Assembly (NCBI RefSeq): GCF_003788585.1
Contig: NZ_AYKG01000032.1
Span: 1-32,880 of the forward strand
Direction: 5' to 3'
DNA: 32,880 nt
DNA from: Salinisphaera japonica YTM-1
Lineage (GTDB): Bacteria > Pseudomonadota > Gammaproteobacteria > Nevskiales > Salinisphaeraceae
The position numbers and the translations under genes are program-made. The notes beneath the pieces were generated by a model, which was not told where the DNA came from, made no database searches, and was given only the letters and a program-made list of their open reading frames with translations. This document shows positions 17,238 to 24,050 of the stretch, piece after piece. Position 1 is the first letter of the stretch; each line of letters starts with the position of its first letter.

Positions 17238-18311
17238 ATGACGTATTTCAAGAAAACGCTGGGCCTGGTCGCGGCCGCCCTGATGCTCGTGGCCGGCCCG
17301 GCGGCCGCCGCGGGCAAGGCCGACACGCTGTATCTGTTCTCGTGGTCGCAGTATATGGATCCGGCGCTGATCAAGGCGTTCGAGAAACGCTATGACGTGG
17401 ACGTGGTACAGAACTACTACGAATCCATGCCGGAAATGTTCGCCAAGCTCCAGGCCGGCGGGGCACAGCAATACGATGTGATCGTGCCCTCGAACTATTA
17501 CGTGCCGCGCCTGATCGATACCGGGCTGATCCAGGCGCTGGACAAATCCAAGCTGGGGCATCTGGACAACATCGCCGAGCGTTTCGCCGACCCGGCCTAT
17601 GACAGCCACAACAGCTATACCGTGCCCTACCAGTGGGGCGATACCGGCATTGCTTACAACACCGACAAGCTGCCCGATGCACCGGACTCCTGGGCGATCC
17701 TGTTCGACCCGGCGATCAATTCGGATTATCCGTTCGCCCTGGCCACCGATGCCCAGGTCGTCTTTGGTGCGGCCTGTGCCTGGCTCGGCAAACCCTATGA
17801 CTGCACCGGGCGCGATGCCTGGAAAGCCGCGGCGCGCGAAGTGCTGGCCACCAAGGCCCGTGACAACTTCGCCGCGTTCAACGACGGCACGCCGGTGCTG
17901 CGCCAGCTGGCCCGTGGCAACGTGGCCGCCGGCATGACCTTCAACGGCGATTTCACCTACTACAAGTCCGAAAACCCCGAGGCGTTCAAGAACATCGAGT
18001 TTGTCGTGCCCAAGGAAGGCACCGAGCTGTGGGTGGACGTGATGGCTATCCCGGCCAAGGCCCCGCACCCCGATTTGGCCCACAAGTTCATCGATTTCCT
18101 GCTCGAGGCCAAGAACGGCGCCCAGCTGTCGAACCACACCTATTACGCCAGCCCCAACGCCGCGGCCCGGCCGTATCTGGATGACGCGCTCACGCATCCG
18201 CCGGCCCAGCCCACACCCGAGCAGATGAAAGCCCTGCACTATATCCCGTCACTGTCCGGCGACGATCTGCAGTTCGTCCAGCAGCTCTGGACCGAAGTGC
18301 AGTCACGCTGA
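17238..18311 (+). CDS. potD: Periplasmic polyamine-binding protein
   Basis: Substrate-binding protein of 357 residues that delivers putrescine or spermidine to PotBC. A Sec signal peptide covers about residues 1-22 (cleavage after AAAA-type region). The mature protein begins with LYLFSWSQYMDPALIKAFEK, the typical first strand/helix of PotD/PotF. YDVIVPSNYYVPRLI and PYQWGDTGIAYN are also family-typical ligand-lobe segments. The ATG at 17238 follows a GGGGAGA ribosome-binding site. An in-frame ATG at 17199 is rejected because it would put 13 polar residues before the signal peptide. A 35-base gap separates it from potC. Confidence 0.92.
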   Translation: MTYFKKTLGLVAAALMLVAGPAAAAGKADTLYLFSWSQYMDPALIKAFEKRYDVDVVQNYYESMPEMFAKLQAGGAQQYDVIVPSNYYVPRLIDTGLIQALDKSKLGHLDNIAERFADPAYDSHNSYTVPYQWGDTGIAYNTDKLPDAPDSWAILFDPAINSDYPFALATDAQVVFGAACAWLGKPYDCTGRDAWKAAAREVLATKARDNFAAFNDGTPVLRQLARGNVAAGMTFNGDFTYYKSENPEAFKNIEFVVPKEGTELWVDVMAIPAKAPHPDLAHKFIDFLLEAKNGAQLSNHTYYASPNAAARPYLDDALTHPPAQPTPEQMKALHYIPSLSGDDLQFVQQLWTEVQSR

Positions 18312-18371
18312 AGCCAAAGCGCGCGTCAGGCTTGATGTCGACGGACCTTGGGTCGATTGCGGATAGGCGAT

Positions 18372-18408
18372 ACGCAATATCGTTGATAGTCTGGCGGTAT
18401 TGCGTTTT
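18372..18408 (+). terminator. Possible terminator of the potABCD operon
   Basis: ACGCAATA (18372-18379) pairs perfectly with TATTGCGT (18398-18405), followed by a TTTT run ending at 18408. The 18-base loop is long for an intrinsic terminator, so it could instead be an operator for the lipoprotein gene that starts 54 bases on. Confidence 0.35.
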
Positions 18409-18461
18409 CCGGACAGGCTATCGCTGTGACCTCGATCCTCGCTCACCGAGCGGCTTCTTCC

Positions 18462-19238
18462 ATGCCGCGCTGGTTCGCATTTGCCGCGCTTTGTTTTCTG
18501 GTGGGCTGTGCCACGCCAATGCCCAAGGACACGCCGGTCGTCGACGCGCCCGACGTGCTGGGCGATCTACCGGCCCAGTATGTCGGCACCTTGCCCTGTG
18601 CCGACTGTGACGGCATCGCGCTCTGGCTCACGCTGGGCCCGCGTGCCAGCTATGTGCTGCAACAGCGCGCCATCGGTGCCGAGCAGGAGAGCGACTACAT
18701 CGAAGTCGGCACCTGGCAGATCGACGACGCCGAGCGGCTGGCGCTGACACCGGCCGATTCCGACGAAACCGGCACCAGTCTCTGGTCGTTGACCGATGAG
18801 CGCCTGGTCGCGCTCGATGAGAACGGACAGGCGATCACGCCGGTCGACGACTACACGTTAACGCGCCGCGCGCAGCCGATCAGCCGCGCGTTTGCCGATA
18901 CCGACTGGTTCGTCGTCAACGCCCCGGATGCCCATCAAGGCGGGCGGGCCTATATCCGCTTTGGTGACGAGGGCCGGCTGACCGGCTCGACCGGCTGTAA
19001 TCGGATCATGGGCGCGTATGAACACAGCGACACGATGCTGACCGTGTCCGAGCCGGCCACGACCCGCAAGGCCTGCCCGTCGTTCGAGGACACCGAGCAA
19101 TCCATGCTCGAGGCCCTGCGCCAGACCCGGCGGGCCCGCGTGCTGGCCAATTATCTGCTGCTGTTCGGCCCGGCCGGCGATCGCTCGCCGCTGGCGCTGT
19201 TTCAGGCCGAGAGCGAGGCAATGCCGGTCGCGCCGTAA
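18462..19238 (+). CDS. NlpE/META-domain outer-membrane lipoprotein
   Basis: Lipoprotein of 258 residues. The signal peptide ends in the lipobox LVGC (Cys at about residue 16), so it should be lipidated and sorted to the envelope. An NlpE-like N-terminal domain follows with the CxxC motif TLPCADCDG (about 45), as in NlpE, which senses surface contact and folding stress through Cpx. A META domain (about 145-245) has TDWFV, GRLTGSTGCNRIMGAY and TTRKACP. The ATG at 18462 is preferred over GTG 18426 because it gives a compact lipoprotein signal. The NlpE-META combination suggests an envelope-stress or inhibitor-binding role; that is inference. Confidence 0.85.
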   Translation: MPRWFAFAALCFLVGCATPMPKDTPVVDAPDVLGDLPAQYVGTLPCADCDGIALWLTLGPRASYVLQQRAIGAEQESDYIEVGTWQIDDAERLALTPADSDETGTSLWSLTDERLVALDENGQAITPVDDYTLTRRAQPISRAFADTDWFVVNAPDAHQGGRAYIRFGDEGRLTGSTGCNRIMGAYEHSDTMLTVSEPATTRKACPSFEDTEQSMLEALRQTRRARVLANYLLLFGPAGDRSPLALFQAESEAMPVAP

Positions 19239-19250
19239 CAGGTTACGGCG
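19231..19250. terminator. Perfect palindrome holding two convergent stop codons
   Basis: CGCCGTAAC and GTTACGGCG form a perfect 9-bp inverted repeat around AG. The TAA of the lipoprotein gene and the TAA of the convergent aminotransferase gene each lie in one arm, four bases apart. It could act as a bidirectional hairpin, but there are no flanking T runs. Confidence 0.4.
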
Positions 19251-20613
19251 TGGCGGGGATCACCTCGGCCAGCACCTCGCAGATATGATCGATATCGGCT
19301 TTTTCGGCGATGAAGGGCGGGCCGAGCTGGACCGTGTCGCCGCCAAAGCGCACATACAGCCCGCGCTCCCAGGCGGCCAGCGCGATCTGCCAGGGCCGGC
19401 GGCCCGGCTCGCCCGGCAGGGCCTCGATCTGGAAGGCCCCGGCGAGACCCAGGTTGCGGATATCCACGATATGTTTCAGCCCGCGCAGGTTATGAATCTG
19501 GGCCTCGAAATAAGGCGCCAGATCCGCCGCGCGTGAGACCAGATCGTCGCGCTCGAGCACGTCAAGCGCGGCCAGGCCGGCCGCACAGGCCAGCGGATGG
19601 GCGGAATAGGTATAGCCGTGACGGAATTCGGCGTCGTATTCCAGCGGCGTGGAATCCATGAAGGCCGCGTGGATATCCTCGGTGACGGCCACCGCCCCCA
19701 TCGGCACCGCGCCGTTGGTGATGTTCTTGGCCATGGTCAGAATATCCGGGGTGATACCGAACAGCTCGGCGCCGAAGGTCGCCCCCAGGCGGCCGAAGCC
19801 GGTGAGCACTTCATCGAAGATCAACAGGATCTCGTGGCGCTTGCAGATCGCGGCCAGGCGTTCCAGATAGCCCTTGGGCGGAATGATCACGCCGGCCGAG
19901 CCACTCATGGGCTCGACCATGACGGCCGCGACATGCTCGGCCCCGATATCGCGAATGCGGGCCTCCAGCTGATCGGCCAGATCGGCGCCGTGCTCGGGGC
20001 AGCCCTTGGAGAAACGGTTTTCCGCCAGCAGCGTGTGCGGCAGGTGCGTGGCCCCCATCAGCTCGCCGAAGCCCGCGCGGTTGGGGGCGATGCCGCCCAC
20101 GCTGGTGCCCCCGACGTTGACCCCGTGATAGCCCTTTTCGCGCCCGATGACCTGATTCTTTTCCGGATGCCCGCGCCGCGCCCAGTAGGCCTTGGCGATC
20201 TTGATGGCGGTATCGGCCGACTCCGAGCCTGAGTTGGTGAAAAAGATCCGGTCGAGGCCTTTCGGCGTGAACCGGGCCACCCGCTCGGCCAGCTCGAAGC
20301 CCAGCGGATGGGCGTATTGAAAGGGTGGGGCATAATCCAGCGTACGCGCCGCCCGGGCGATCGCCTCGGCGATTTCGGGCCGGCCGTGGCCGAAGCTGGC
20401 ACACCACAGGCCGGACAGCGTGTCGTATTTCTTCGAGCCGTCGGCGGCCGTGTAATAGCAGCCATCGGCGCCCGTGATCATCCGGGGCGCGGCCTTGAAC
20501 TCGCGATTCGAGGTGAACGGCATCCAGAAGGCATCCATCTGGGCCGGGGTCAGCTGCGCGGCACGGGCGGTCAAATCAAGGGTCTGTGAAGCAGGGTCGT
20601 ATGTGTGCGCCAT
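19243..20613 (-). CDS. Omega-amino acid (beta-alanine):pyruvate aminotransferase
   Basis: PLP-dependent class-III aminotransferase of 456 residues that moves the terminal amino group of beta-alanine, or other omega-amino acids or amines, to pyruvate. Visible features are FFTNSGSESADTAIK (about 124-138, PLP phosphate binding), YHGVNVGGTS (about 162-171), IFDEVLTGFGR with Asp267, and the Schiff-base Lys296 in TMAKNITNG. The segment MPFTSNREFKAAPRM is typical of the omega-amino acid:pyruvate branch. The start at 20613 begins MAHTYDPAS; a longer frame upstream adds only non-conserved sequence over the promoter. Its neighbourhood with potABCD suggests catabolism of imported polyamines, but it is a separate transcript. 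Confidence 0.9.
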   Translation of the reverse strand: MAHTYDPASQTLDLTARAAQLTPAQMDAFWMPFTSNREFKAAPRMITGADGCYYTAADGSKKYDTLSGLWCASFGHGRPEIAEAIARAARTLDYAPPFQYAHPLGFELAERVARFTPKGLDRIFFTNSGSESADTAIKIAKAYWARRGHPEKNQVIGREKGYHGVNVGGTSVGGIAPNRAGFGELMGATHLPHTLLAENRFSKGCPEHGADLADQLEARIRDIGAEHVAAVMVEPMSGSAGVIIPPKGYLERLAAICKRHEILLIFDEVLTGFGRLGATFGAELFGITPDILTMAKNITNGAVPMGAVAVTEDIHAAFMDSTPLEYDAEFRHGYTYSAHPLACAAGLAALDVLERDDLVSRAADLAPYFEAQIHNLRGLKHIVDIRNLGLAGAFQIEALPGEPGRRPWQIALAAWERGLYVRFGGDTVQLGPPFIAEKADIDHICEVLAEVIPATP

Positions 20614-20659
20614 GAGAAATCGCGGTTGGCGGATGGCCGGCCGGGCCGGAGGGGCATCT

Positions 20660-20689
20660 ATTGGACAGTGCAGGCACTGTCTTTGACAA
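20660..20689 (-). promoter_or_regulatory. Promoter of the aminotransferase gene with an embedded palindromic operator
   Basis: On the minus strand TTGTCA (20689-20684) and TCCAAT (20665-20660) are spaced by 18 bases and fit a sigma-70 promoter about 45 bases before the aminotransferase ATG. Between and over them lies a perfect 18-bp palindrome, GACAGTGC-AG-GCACTGTC (20664-20681). A dimeric repressor bound there would block this promoter. The regulator is not encoded in the window as far as I can see. It may also affect the divergent kefB gene. Confidence 0.5.
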
Positions 20690-20751
20690 CCCACGCGCGC
20701 CGCGCGCGCCGGTTACAGTAGAGGCATGAAACCCCTGCAGAGTTTTCGGTC

Positions 20752-22572
20752 TTGAGCGCATCGCTAGTCGAAATCGTCGTCTTCCTGGCCGCCGCGGTCA
20801 TTGCGGTACCCATCGCCCAGCGCCTGAAGCTGGGCTCGGTGCTCGGCTATCTGTTGGCCGGGGTGATCATCGGCCCCTGGGGCCTGGGCCTGATCGGCCA
20901 GGTCGACGAGGTGCTGCACCTGGCCGAGTTCGGCGTGGTGTTCTTGTTGTTCATCATCGGCCTGGAGATGCAGCCGCGCCGGCTGTGGGCACTGCGCAAG
21001 GCCATTCTGGGCCTGGGCGGGCTACAGGTGGTGGCCACCAGCGTGGTGCTCGGCGTGGCCGCGCACTGGGTGATGGGCCTGCCGTTTTTGCCGGCCAGCG
21101 TGGCCGGGGCGGCACTGGCACTGTCGTCCACCGCGTTTGCGCTACAAATGCTGGCCGAGCGCGGCGAGCTGACCTCGCGCCACGGGCGCGGCGCCTTCGC
21201 CATTCTGTTGTTCCAGGACCTGGCGGTGATTCCCATCCTGGCGCTGTTGCCACTGCTTTCAGCCGGGCATGCCGATATCAGCGTCATGGGCGGCCTGATC
21301 AAGACCGCCAAGGCCGCCGGCGTGATCGGTGCGCTGGTCGTTGGCGGCCACTATGTCCTGAAGCCCGTACTGCGCGTGGTGGCCGCCACCCGCATGCAGG
21401 AAATCTTCATCGCCACGGCGCTTTTGATCGTCGTGGGGACGGCCGCCATCATGGAGGCCGCAGGCATATCGGTGGCGCTGGGTGCTTTCGTGGCCGGCGT
21501 GCTGCTGGCCGACTCCGAGTATCGCCACGAGCTGGAAGCCAACGTGGATCCGTTCAAGGATCTGCTGCTGGGGCTGTTCTTCATCGCCGTGGGCATGTCG
21601 ATCAACCTCGGCCTGTTCGCCAGCCAGCCCGTGATGCTGATCGAAATGACCCTGGGCCTGTTCGCGATCAAGGCGATCATCCTGTTCGGCCTGGCCCGGC
21701 GCCATGGCCTGGTGTTCCCAGCCGCGCGCAATCTGGCGGCTTATCTCGGCCAGGGCGGTGAGTTCGCGTTCGTGATCCTGTCCACGGCCGTGGCCCATCA
21801 TCTGTTCGTCCAGGCCGAGGCCGATTTGCTGGTGGCCACCGTCACCTTGTCCATGGTCATCACGCCGGCGGCCGTCGCCGCAGCAGCTGCCTATAACCGC
21901 TGGCGCGCCGGCGCCTCCAAGGCCCCGGAATACGACACGCTGGAAGAATCCCAGCACCCGGTCATCATCGCCGGCTTCGGCCGTGTGGGCGGTATCGTCG
22001 CGCGCATGCTGCGGGCCAAGCGCATCGGCTTCGTGGCGCTTGAGGCCAACCCGGCCCAGGTGGATTTCGTGCGGCGTTTCGGCGCGCGGGTCTACTACGG
22101 CGACGCCTCGCGCCTGGAAATGCTGCGCGCGGCCCATGCCGAAGAGGCCAAAGTCCTGGTCGTGGCCATCGGCGAGATCGAAACCTCCCTGCGGCTCGTG
22201 CACCTGGTCCAGACCAACTTCCCGCACCTGAAGATCGTGGCGCGTGCCCGCGACCGGCGCCATGCCTATCGCCTGATGGACCAGGGCGTCATGGTCTTCC
22301 AGCGCGAAACCTTCCTCTCCTCGATCGCCCTGGCCGGCGACACCATGAAAGCCCTGGGCCTGTCACGCGACGAAATCGAAACCGCCAAGACCACCTTCCG
22401 CAGCCACGACGAAGCACGGCTCGCCGAACACTACGAAGTCGCAGACGACGAAGAACGCCTCGCCCGGCGCGTACGCGAAGCCGCCGCTGAGCTGGAATCC
22501 CTGTTCGAACGCGACGAAGCCGAGGCCGATGCTGATGATAGCCGGGCGAATACCAAGCGGCCTAAGGGGTAA
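20752..22572 (+). CDS. KefB/KefC-type glutathione-gated K+/H+ antiporter
   Basis: Inner-membrane CPA2 antiporter of 606 residues that exports K+ in exchange for H+, usually in response to electrophile-glutathione adducts. About 12 hydrophobic segments fill residues 5-385, including LGYLLAGVIIGPWGLG (about 32-47), GEFAFVILSTA (about 337) and GLFFIAVGMSINLG. A KTN/RCK nucleotide-binding domain follows at about 400-520 (IIAGFGRVGGIVARML; ARVYYGDASRLEML), then a charged C-terminal tail. Closely patterned on E. coli KefB. The start is TTG 20752 by homology; no strong ribosome-binding site. No separate KefF/KefG ancillary reductase gene is seen, so gating may differ. It reads toward the AT-rich island. 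Confidence 0.92.
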   Translation: MSASLVEIVVFLAAAVIAVPIAQRLKLGSVLGYLLAGVIIGPWGLGLIGQVDEVLHLAEFGVVFLLFIIGLEMQPRRLWALRKAILGLGGLQVVATSVVLGVAAHWVMGLPFLPASVAGAALALSSTAFALQMLAERGELTSRHGRGAFAILLFQDLAVIPILALLPLLSAGHADISVMGGLIKTAKAAGVIGALVVGGHYVLKPVLRVVAATRMQEIFIATALLIVVGTAAIMEAAGISVALGAFVAGVLLADSEYRHELEANVDPFKDLLLGLFFIAVGMSINLGLFASQPVMLIEMTLGLFAIKAIILFGLARRHGLVFPAARNLAAYLGQGGEFAFVILSTAVAHHLFVQAEADLLVATVTLSMVITPAAVAAAAAYNRWRAGASKAPEYDTLEESQHPVIIAGFGRVGGIVARMLRAKRIGFVALEANPAQVDFVRRFGARVYYGDASRLEMLRAAHAEEAKVLVVAIGEIETSLRLVHLVQTNFPHLKIVARARDRRHAYRLMDQGVMVFQRETFLSSIALAGDTMKALGLSRDEIETAKTTFRSHDEARLAEHYEVADDEERLARRVREAAAELESLFERDEAEADADDSRANTKRPKG

Positions 22573-22590
22573 TGCCCAAGTAGTGAGACG

Positions 22591-22631
22591 CTCTATCTCG
22601 GTACTGGAAAACAATGGCGTGGAAGATAGAG
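22591..22631. repeat. 8-bp inverted repeat at the left edge of the AT-rich island
   Basis: CTCTATCT (22591-22598) is the exact inverse of AGATAGAG (22624-22631), with 25 bases between. There is no T run. It lies between kefB and the first island gene and could be a regulatory site or an element border. Confidence 0.35.
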
Positions 22632-22696
22632 TGTTATCTGCTCCGCTTTTGAGATAATTAGTTCTATGTCACTCAAATCAATTTTCAGGTTCATCT

Positions 22697-23050
22697 ATGG
22701 CGACTAGAATTTTTACCGGCCCTTACGAAGTTTATTCATCTGGGAAAATATTTATATTGGCTGAAGATGAGACGCTTTTTAAAATTGGAGATAATGAGTT
22801 AATAGAGATAGGGTTGGTTATAAAAGTTAAGGATGGGGAGAAAAGATCGATAAAAACCGATCCGAAATCAGGTAGTCGAATAGATTTTGTTTTTACAAAT
22901 CCCAGCGGAGCCGGCTACGGAGTTGCGAGGCCTGTTGAGGTCGGCACCCTGGACAGCCGATCACTTCACGTATCTTTTCATTTAGATATAAAAGGTGAAA
23001 ACGAAGCATATGAAGTGAGTTATGGGTTCTTTCTAGGTTTGGAACAATGA
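22697..23050 (+). CDS. Unknown protein, first gene of an AT-rich two-gene cassette
   Basis: I do not recognise this 117-residue protein. It has no signal peptide or membrane segment and looks beta-rich: alternating hydrophobic strands such as YEVYSSGKIFIL, LIEIGLVIKVK, RIDFVFTNP and HVSFHLDIK, ending in YEVSYGFFLGLEQ. This suggests a small beta-sandwich domain. Base composition is very different from the flanks: hand-counted 60-base lines here are 30-38% GC, against about 70% in a comparable kefB line. The ATG at 22697 has a CAGG site upstream. The stop overlaps the next start (ATGA at 23047-23050), so the two proteins are made together. Confidence 0.7.
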   Translation: MATRIFTGPYEVYSSGKIFILAEDETLFKIGDNELIEIGLVIKVKDGEKRSIKTDPKSGSRIDFVFTNPSGAGYGVARPVEVGTLDSRSLHVSFHLDIKGENEAYEVSYGFFLGLEQ

Positions 23051-23361
23051 GCGAAAATGGTATCAATCGGCCTAGAACAGGAATTTCCGCTGTTGGGGCA
23101 GAAAATGTAGAGGCTCACGTAGAACTAGAAAAACAGAAGAAAAAAATAAATAAAGAAATAATAGATAAAGTTTTTGACAGCCTCTTATCTTCTTCTTTTT
23201 TAGTTTTTTTGGTGGTTATTTTGATCGTTTTTTCTGGTTTCTACATCATGACAACTGAAAGGTTTGGGAAAAATGACGTTTTAGATTTTTGGAAAATGAT
23301 TCTTCCCCTCGTGACTACCTATATCGGTTATGCAATAGGTAGAGGGGCGCACAGGGCTTAA
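23047..23361 (+). CDS. Unknown two-helix membrane protein, second gene of the AT-rich cassette
   Basis: Protein of 104 residues, not recognised. A polar N-terminal part (1-45) includes a strongly charged helix (VELEKQKKKINKEIIDKVFD, about 25-44) that could form a coiled coil. Two transmembrane segments follow, at about 50-69 (SSFLVFLVVILIVFSGFYIM) and about 83-100 (MILPLVTTYIGYAIGRG). The loop between them is short and polar, so both termini probably face the same side. It starts inside the stop of the preceding gene, so a stable partner relationship is likely. The GC content is about 27% in two hand-counted lines, the lowest in the window. A soluble protein plus a small membrane protein in a foreign island recalls effector/regulator pairs in defence or toxin systems, but nothing in the sequence proves that. 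Confidence 0.7.
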   Translation: MSENGINRPRTGISAVGAENVEAHVELEKQKKKINKEIIDKVFDSLLSSSFLVFLVVILIVFSGFYIMTTERFGKNDVLDFWKMILPLVTTYIGYAIGRGAHRA

Positions 23362-23366
23362 GAGCG

Positions 23367-23415
23367 AACGGGGTCAGGTCTTGCATTGCCACATGTGGCC
23401 GGAATAATTCTTTAG
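23367..23415 (+). repeat. 49-bp imperfect direct repeat, copy A
   Basis: It contains GGGGTCAGGTCTTGCATTGCC, then the palindrome GCCACATGTGGC, then CCGGAATAATTCTTTAG. It matches 23698-23746 at 37 of 49 positions by hand alignment, including 11 identical bases CTTGCATTGCC. The GGGGTCAGGTCTTG core resembles sequences I associate with the borders of REP-type or IS200-like tyrosine-transposase elements; that is recollection, not a search. Confidence 0.65.
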
Positions 23416-23438
23416 GTTCATGGATTTTTAAATAAGCC

Positions 23439-23452
23439 GCCCGCGTACGGGC
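23439..23452 (+). repeat. Short hairpin upstream of the 70-residue gene
   Basis: GCCCG (23439-23443) pairs with CGGGC (23448-23452) around CGTA. It lies 25 bases before the start codon of the small gene, in otherwise AT-rich DNA. Confidence 0.3.
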
Positions 23453-23476
23453 TGGGTTGGTTCCGTAGGTAGTAAA

Positions 23477-23689
23477 ATGAGTAATCCTATTCAGCCAATA
23501 TCTGAGCTTGGTGAACGTGCTAAACGCGCATTAGTTCAAGAACTTGGCGTTGTAGATACCATGCGCTTTCTCAATCAGTTCAGAGCGGGTAATGGAAACT
23601 ATGCCGCCGAGCGAGAGCAGCTATTTAAAGACGAATCGGTGGGTAGTATTGCAACTAGCATCAAATCTCAAAGAACTGACAAGATTTAA
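23477..23689 (+). CDS. Small orphan protein between direct repeats, possible antitoxin-like
   Basis: Protein of 70 residues, predicted helical and soluble: ISELGERAKRALVQELG (about 8-24), VVDTMRFLNQF (25-35), GNYAAEREQLF (40-50). The pattern Leu-Gly-Val-x-Asp-x-x-Arg-Phe-Leu-x-Gln-Phe with a Gly-Asn-Tyr turn is one I recall from widespread small uncharacterised proteins, sometimes suspected as antitoxins. No toxin partner follows. The gene sits exactly between the two 49-bp direct repeats and so looks like a cassette. GTAGGTAG upstream is a weak ribosome-binding site. Confidence 0.6.
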   Translation: MSNPIQPISELGERAKRALVQELGVVDTMRFLNQFRAGNGNYAAEREQLFKDESVGSIATSIKSQRTDKI

Positions 23690-23697
23690 TGCTCAAA

Positions 23698-23746
23698 AAC
23701 AGGGTTAGCGCTTGCATTGCCGAATTTCGCCGGGAAAAGGCTTTAG
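23698..23746 (+). repeat. 49-bp imperfect direct repeat, copy B
   Basis: Second copy, 331 bases after copy A in the same orientation. The core CTTGCATTGCC is identical, and the central palindrome is replaced by a different, weaker one (CGAATTTCG), keeping the hairpin position but not its sequence. Confidence 0.65.
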
Positions 23747-23809
23747 AGCAATTGGTTCTCATGTGAGCCAACCGGGTGCGCCTTACCATTGAGGTCAATT
23801 AGCGCAGGT

Positions 23810-23841
23810 GAAACAAGACGATAAATAGTTCGTCTTGTTTC
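23810..23841. repeat. Perfect 12-bp inverted repeat (hairpin)
   Basis: GAAACAAGACGA (23810-23821) is the exact inverse of TCGTCTTGTTTC (23830-23841), with the 8-base loop TAAATAGT. There are no T runs beside it, so it is not a classical terminator. It could be a bidirectional transcription barrier, a recombination site or the structured end of a mobile element. It lies in the 360-bp gap 23690-24049, which also holds repeat copy B and two ATCTGCG arrays and has no convincing gene. Confidence 0.7.
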
Positions 23842-23905
23842 TCGTCATCATCCGCGACGCCCGAGCCATGAAGCCGCCGCCATCCCGCGGCCCCACCATG
23901 CCCAC

Positions 23906-23937
23906 ATCTGCGCTATCTGCGTCCATCGGCGGATAAA
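23906..23937 (+). repeat. ATCTGCGNN nine-base repeat array, site 2
   Basis: Two clear units, ATCTGCGCT and ATCTGCGTC, then a degenerate third, CATCGGCG, followed by GATAAAAA. It is the weakest of the three arrays but keeps the unit length and the GCGGAT border. Confidence 0.5.
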
Positions 23938-24006
23938 AACACAACAAGACCAGCCGCCACGCGAGCGTCACGGGCTTACGGTGATTTGGCGGCAGCGCCC
24001 GCCCCA

Positions 24007-24050
24007 CAATCTGTGCAATCTGCGAAATCTGCGGATCATCTTTTTCTTTT
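24007..24050 (+). repeat. ATCTGCGNN nine-base repeat array, site 3
   Basis: Three units (ATCTGTGCA, ATCTGCGAA, ATCTGCG) followed by GATCATCTTTTTCTTTT. The copy at 3121-3161 on the other strand matches almost base for base. The array ends exactly at the stop codon of the PAP2 gene, so its pyrimidine tail immediately follows that convergent gene. Confidence 0.65.

Noticed and set aside
20726-20755. Nine-codon leader peptide ending in the kefB TTG start
   Set aside because: The GAGG before its ATG is only one base away, too close to work as a ribosome-binding site.
23690-23780. Integron attC site after the 70-residue gene
   Set aside because: No pair of core sites fitting RYYYAAC and GTTRRRY could be found; the cassette look is better explained by the direct repeats.
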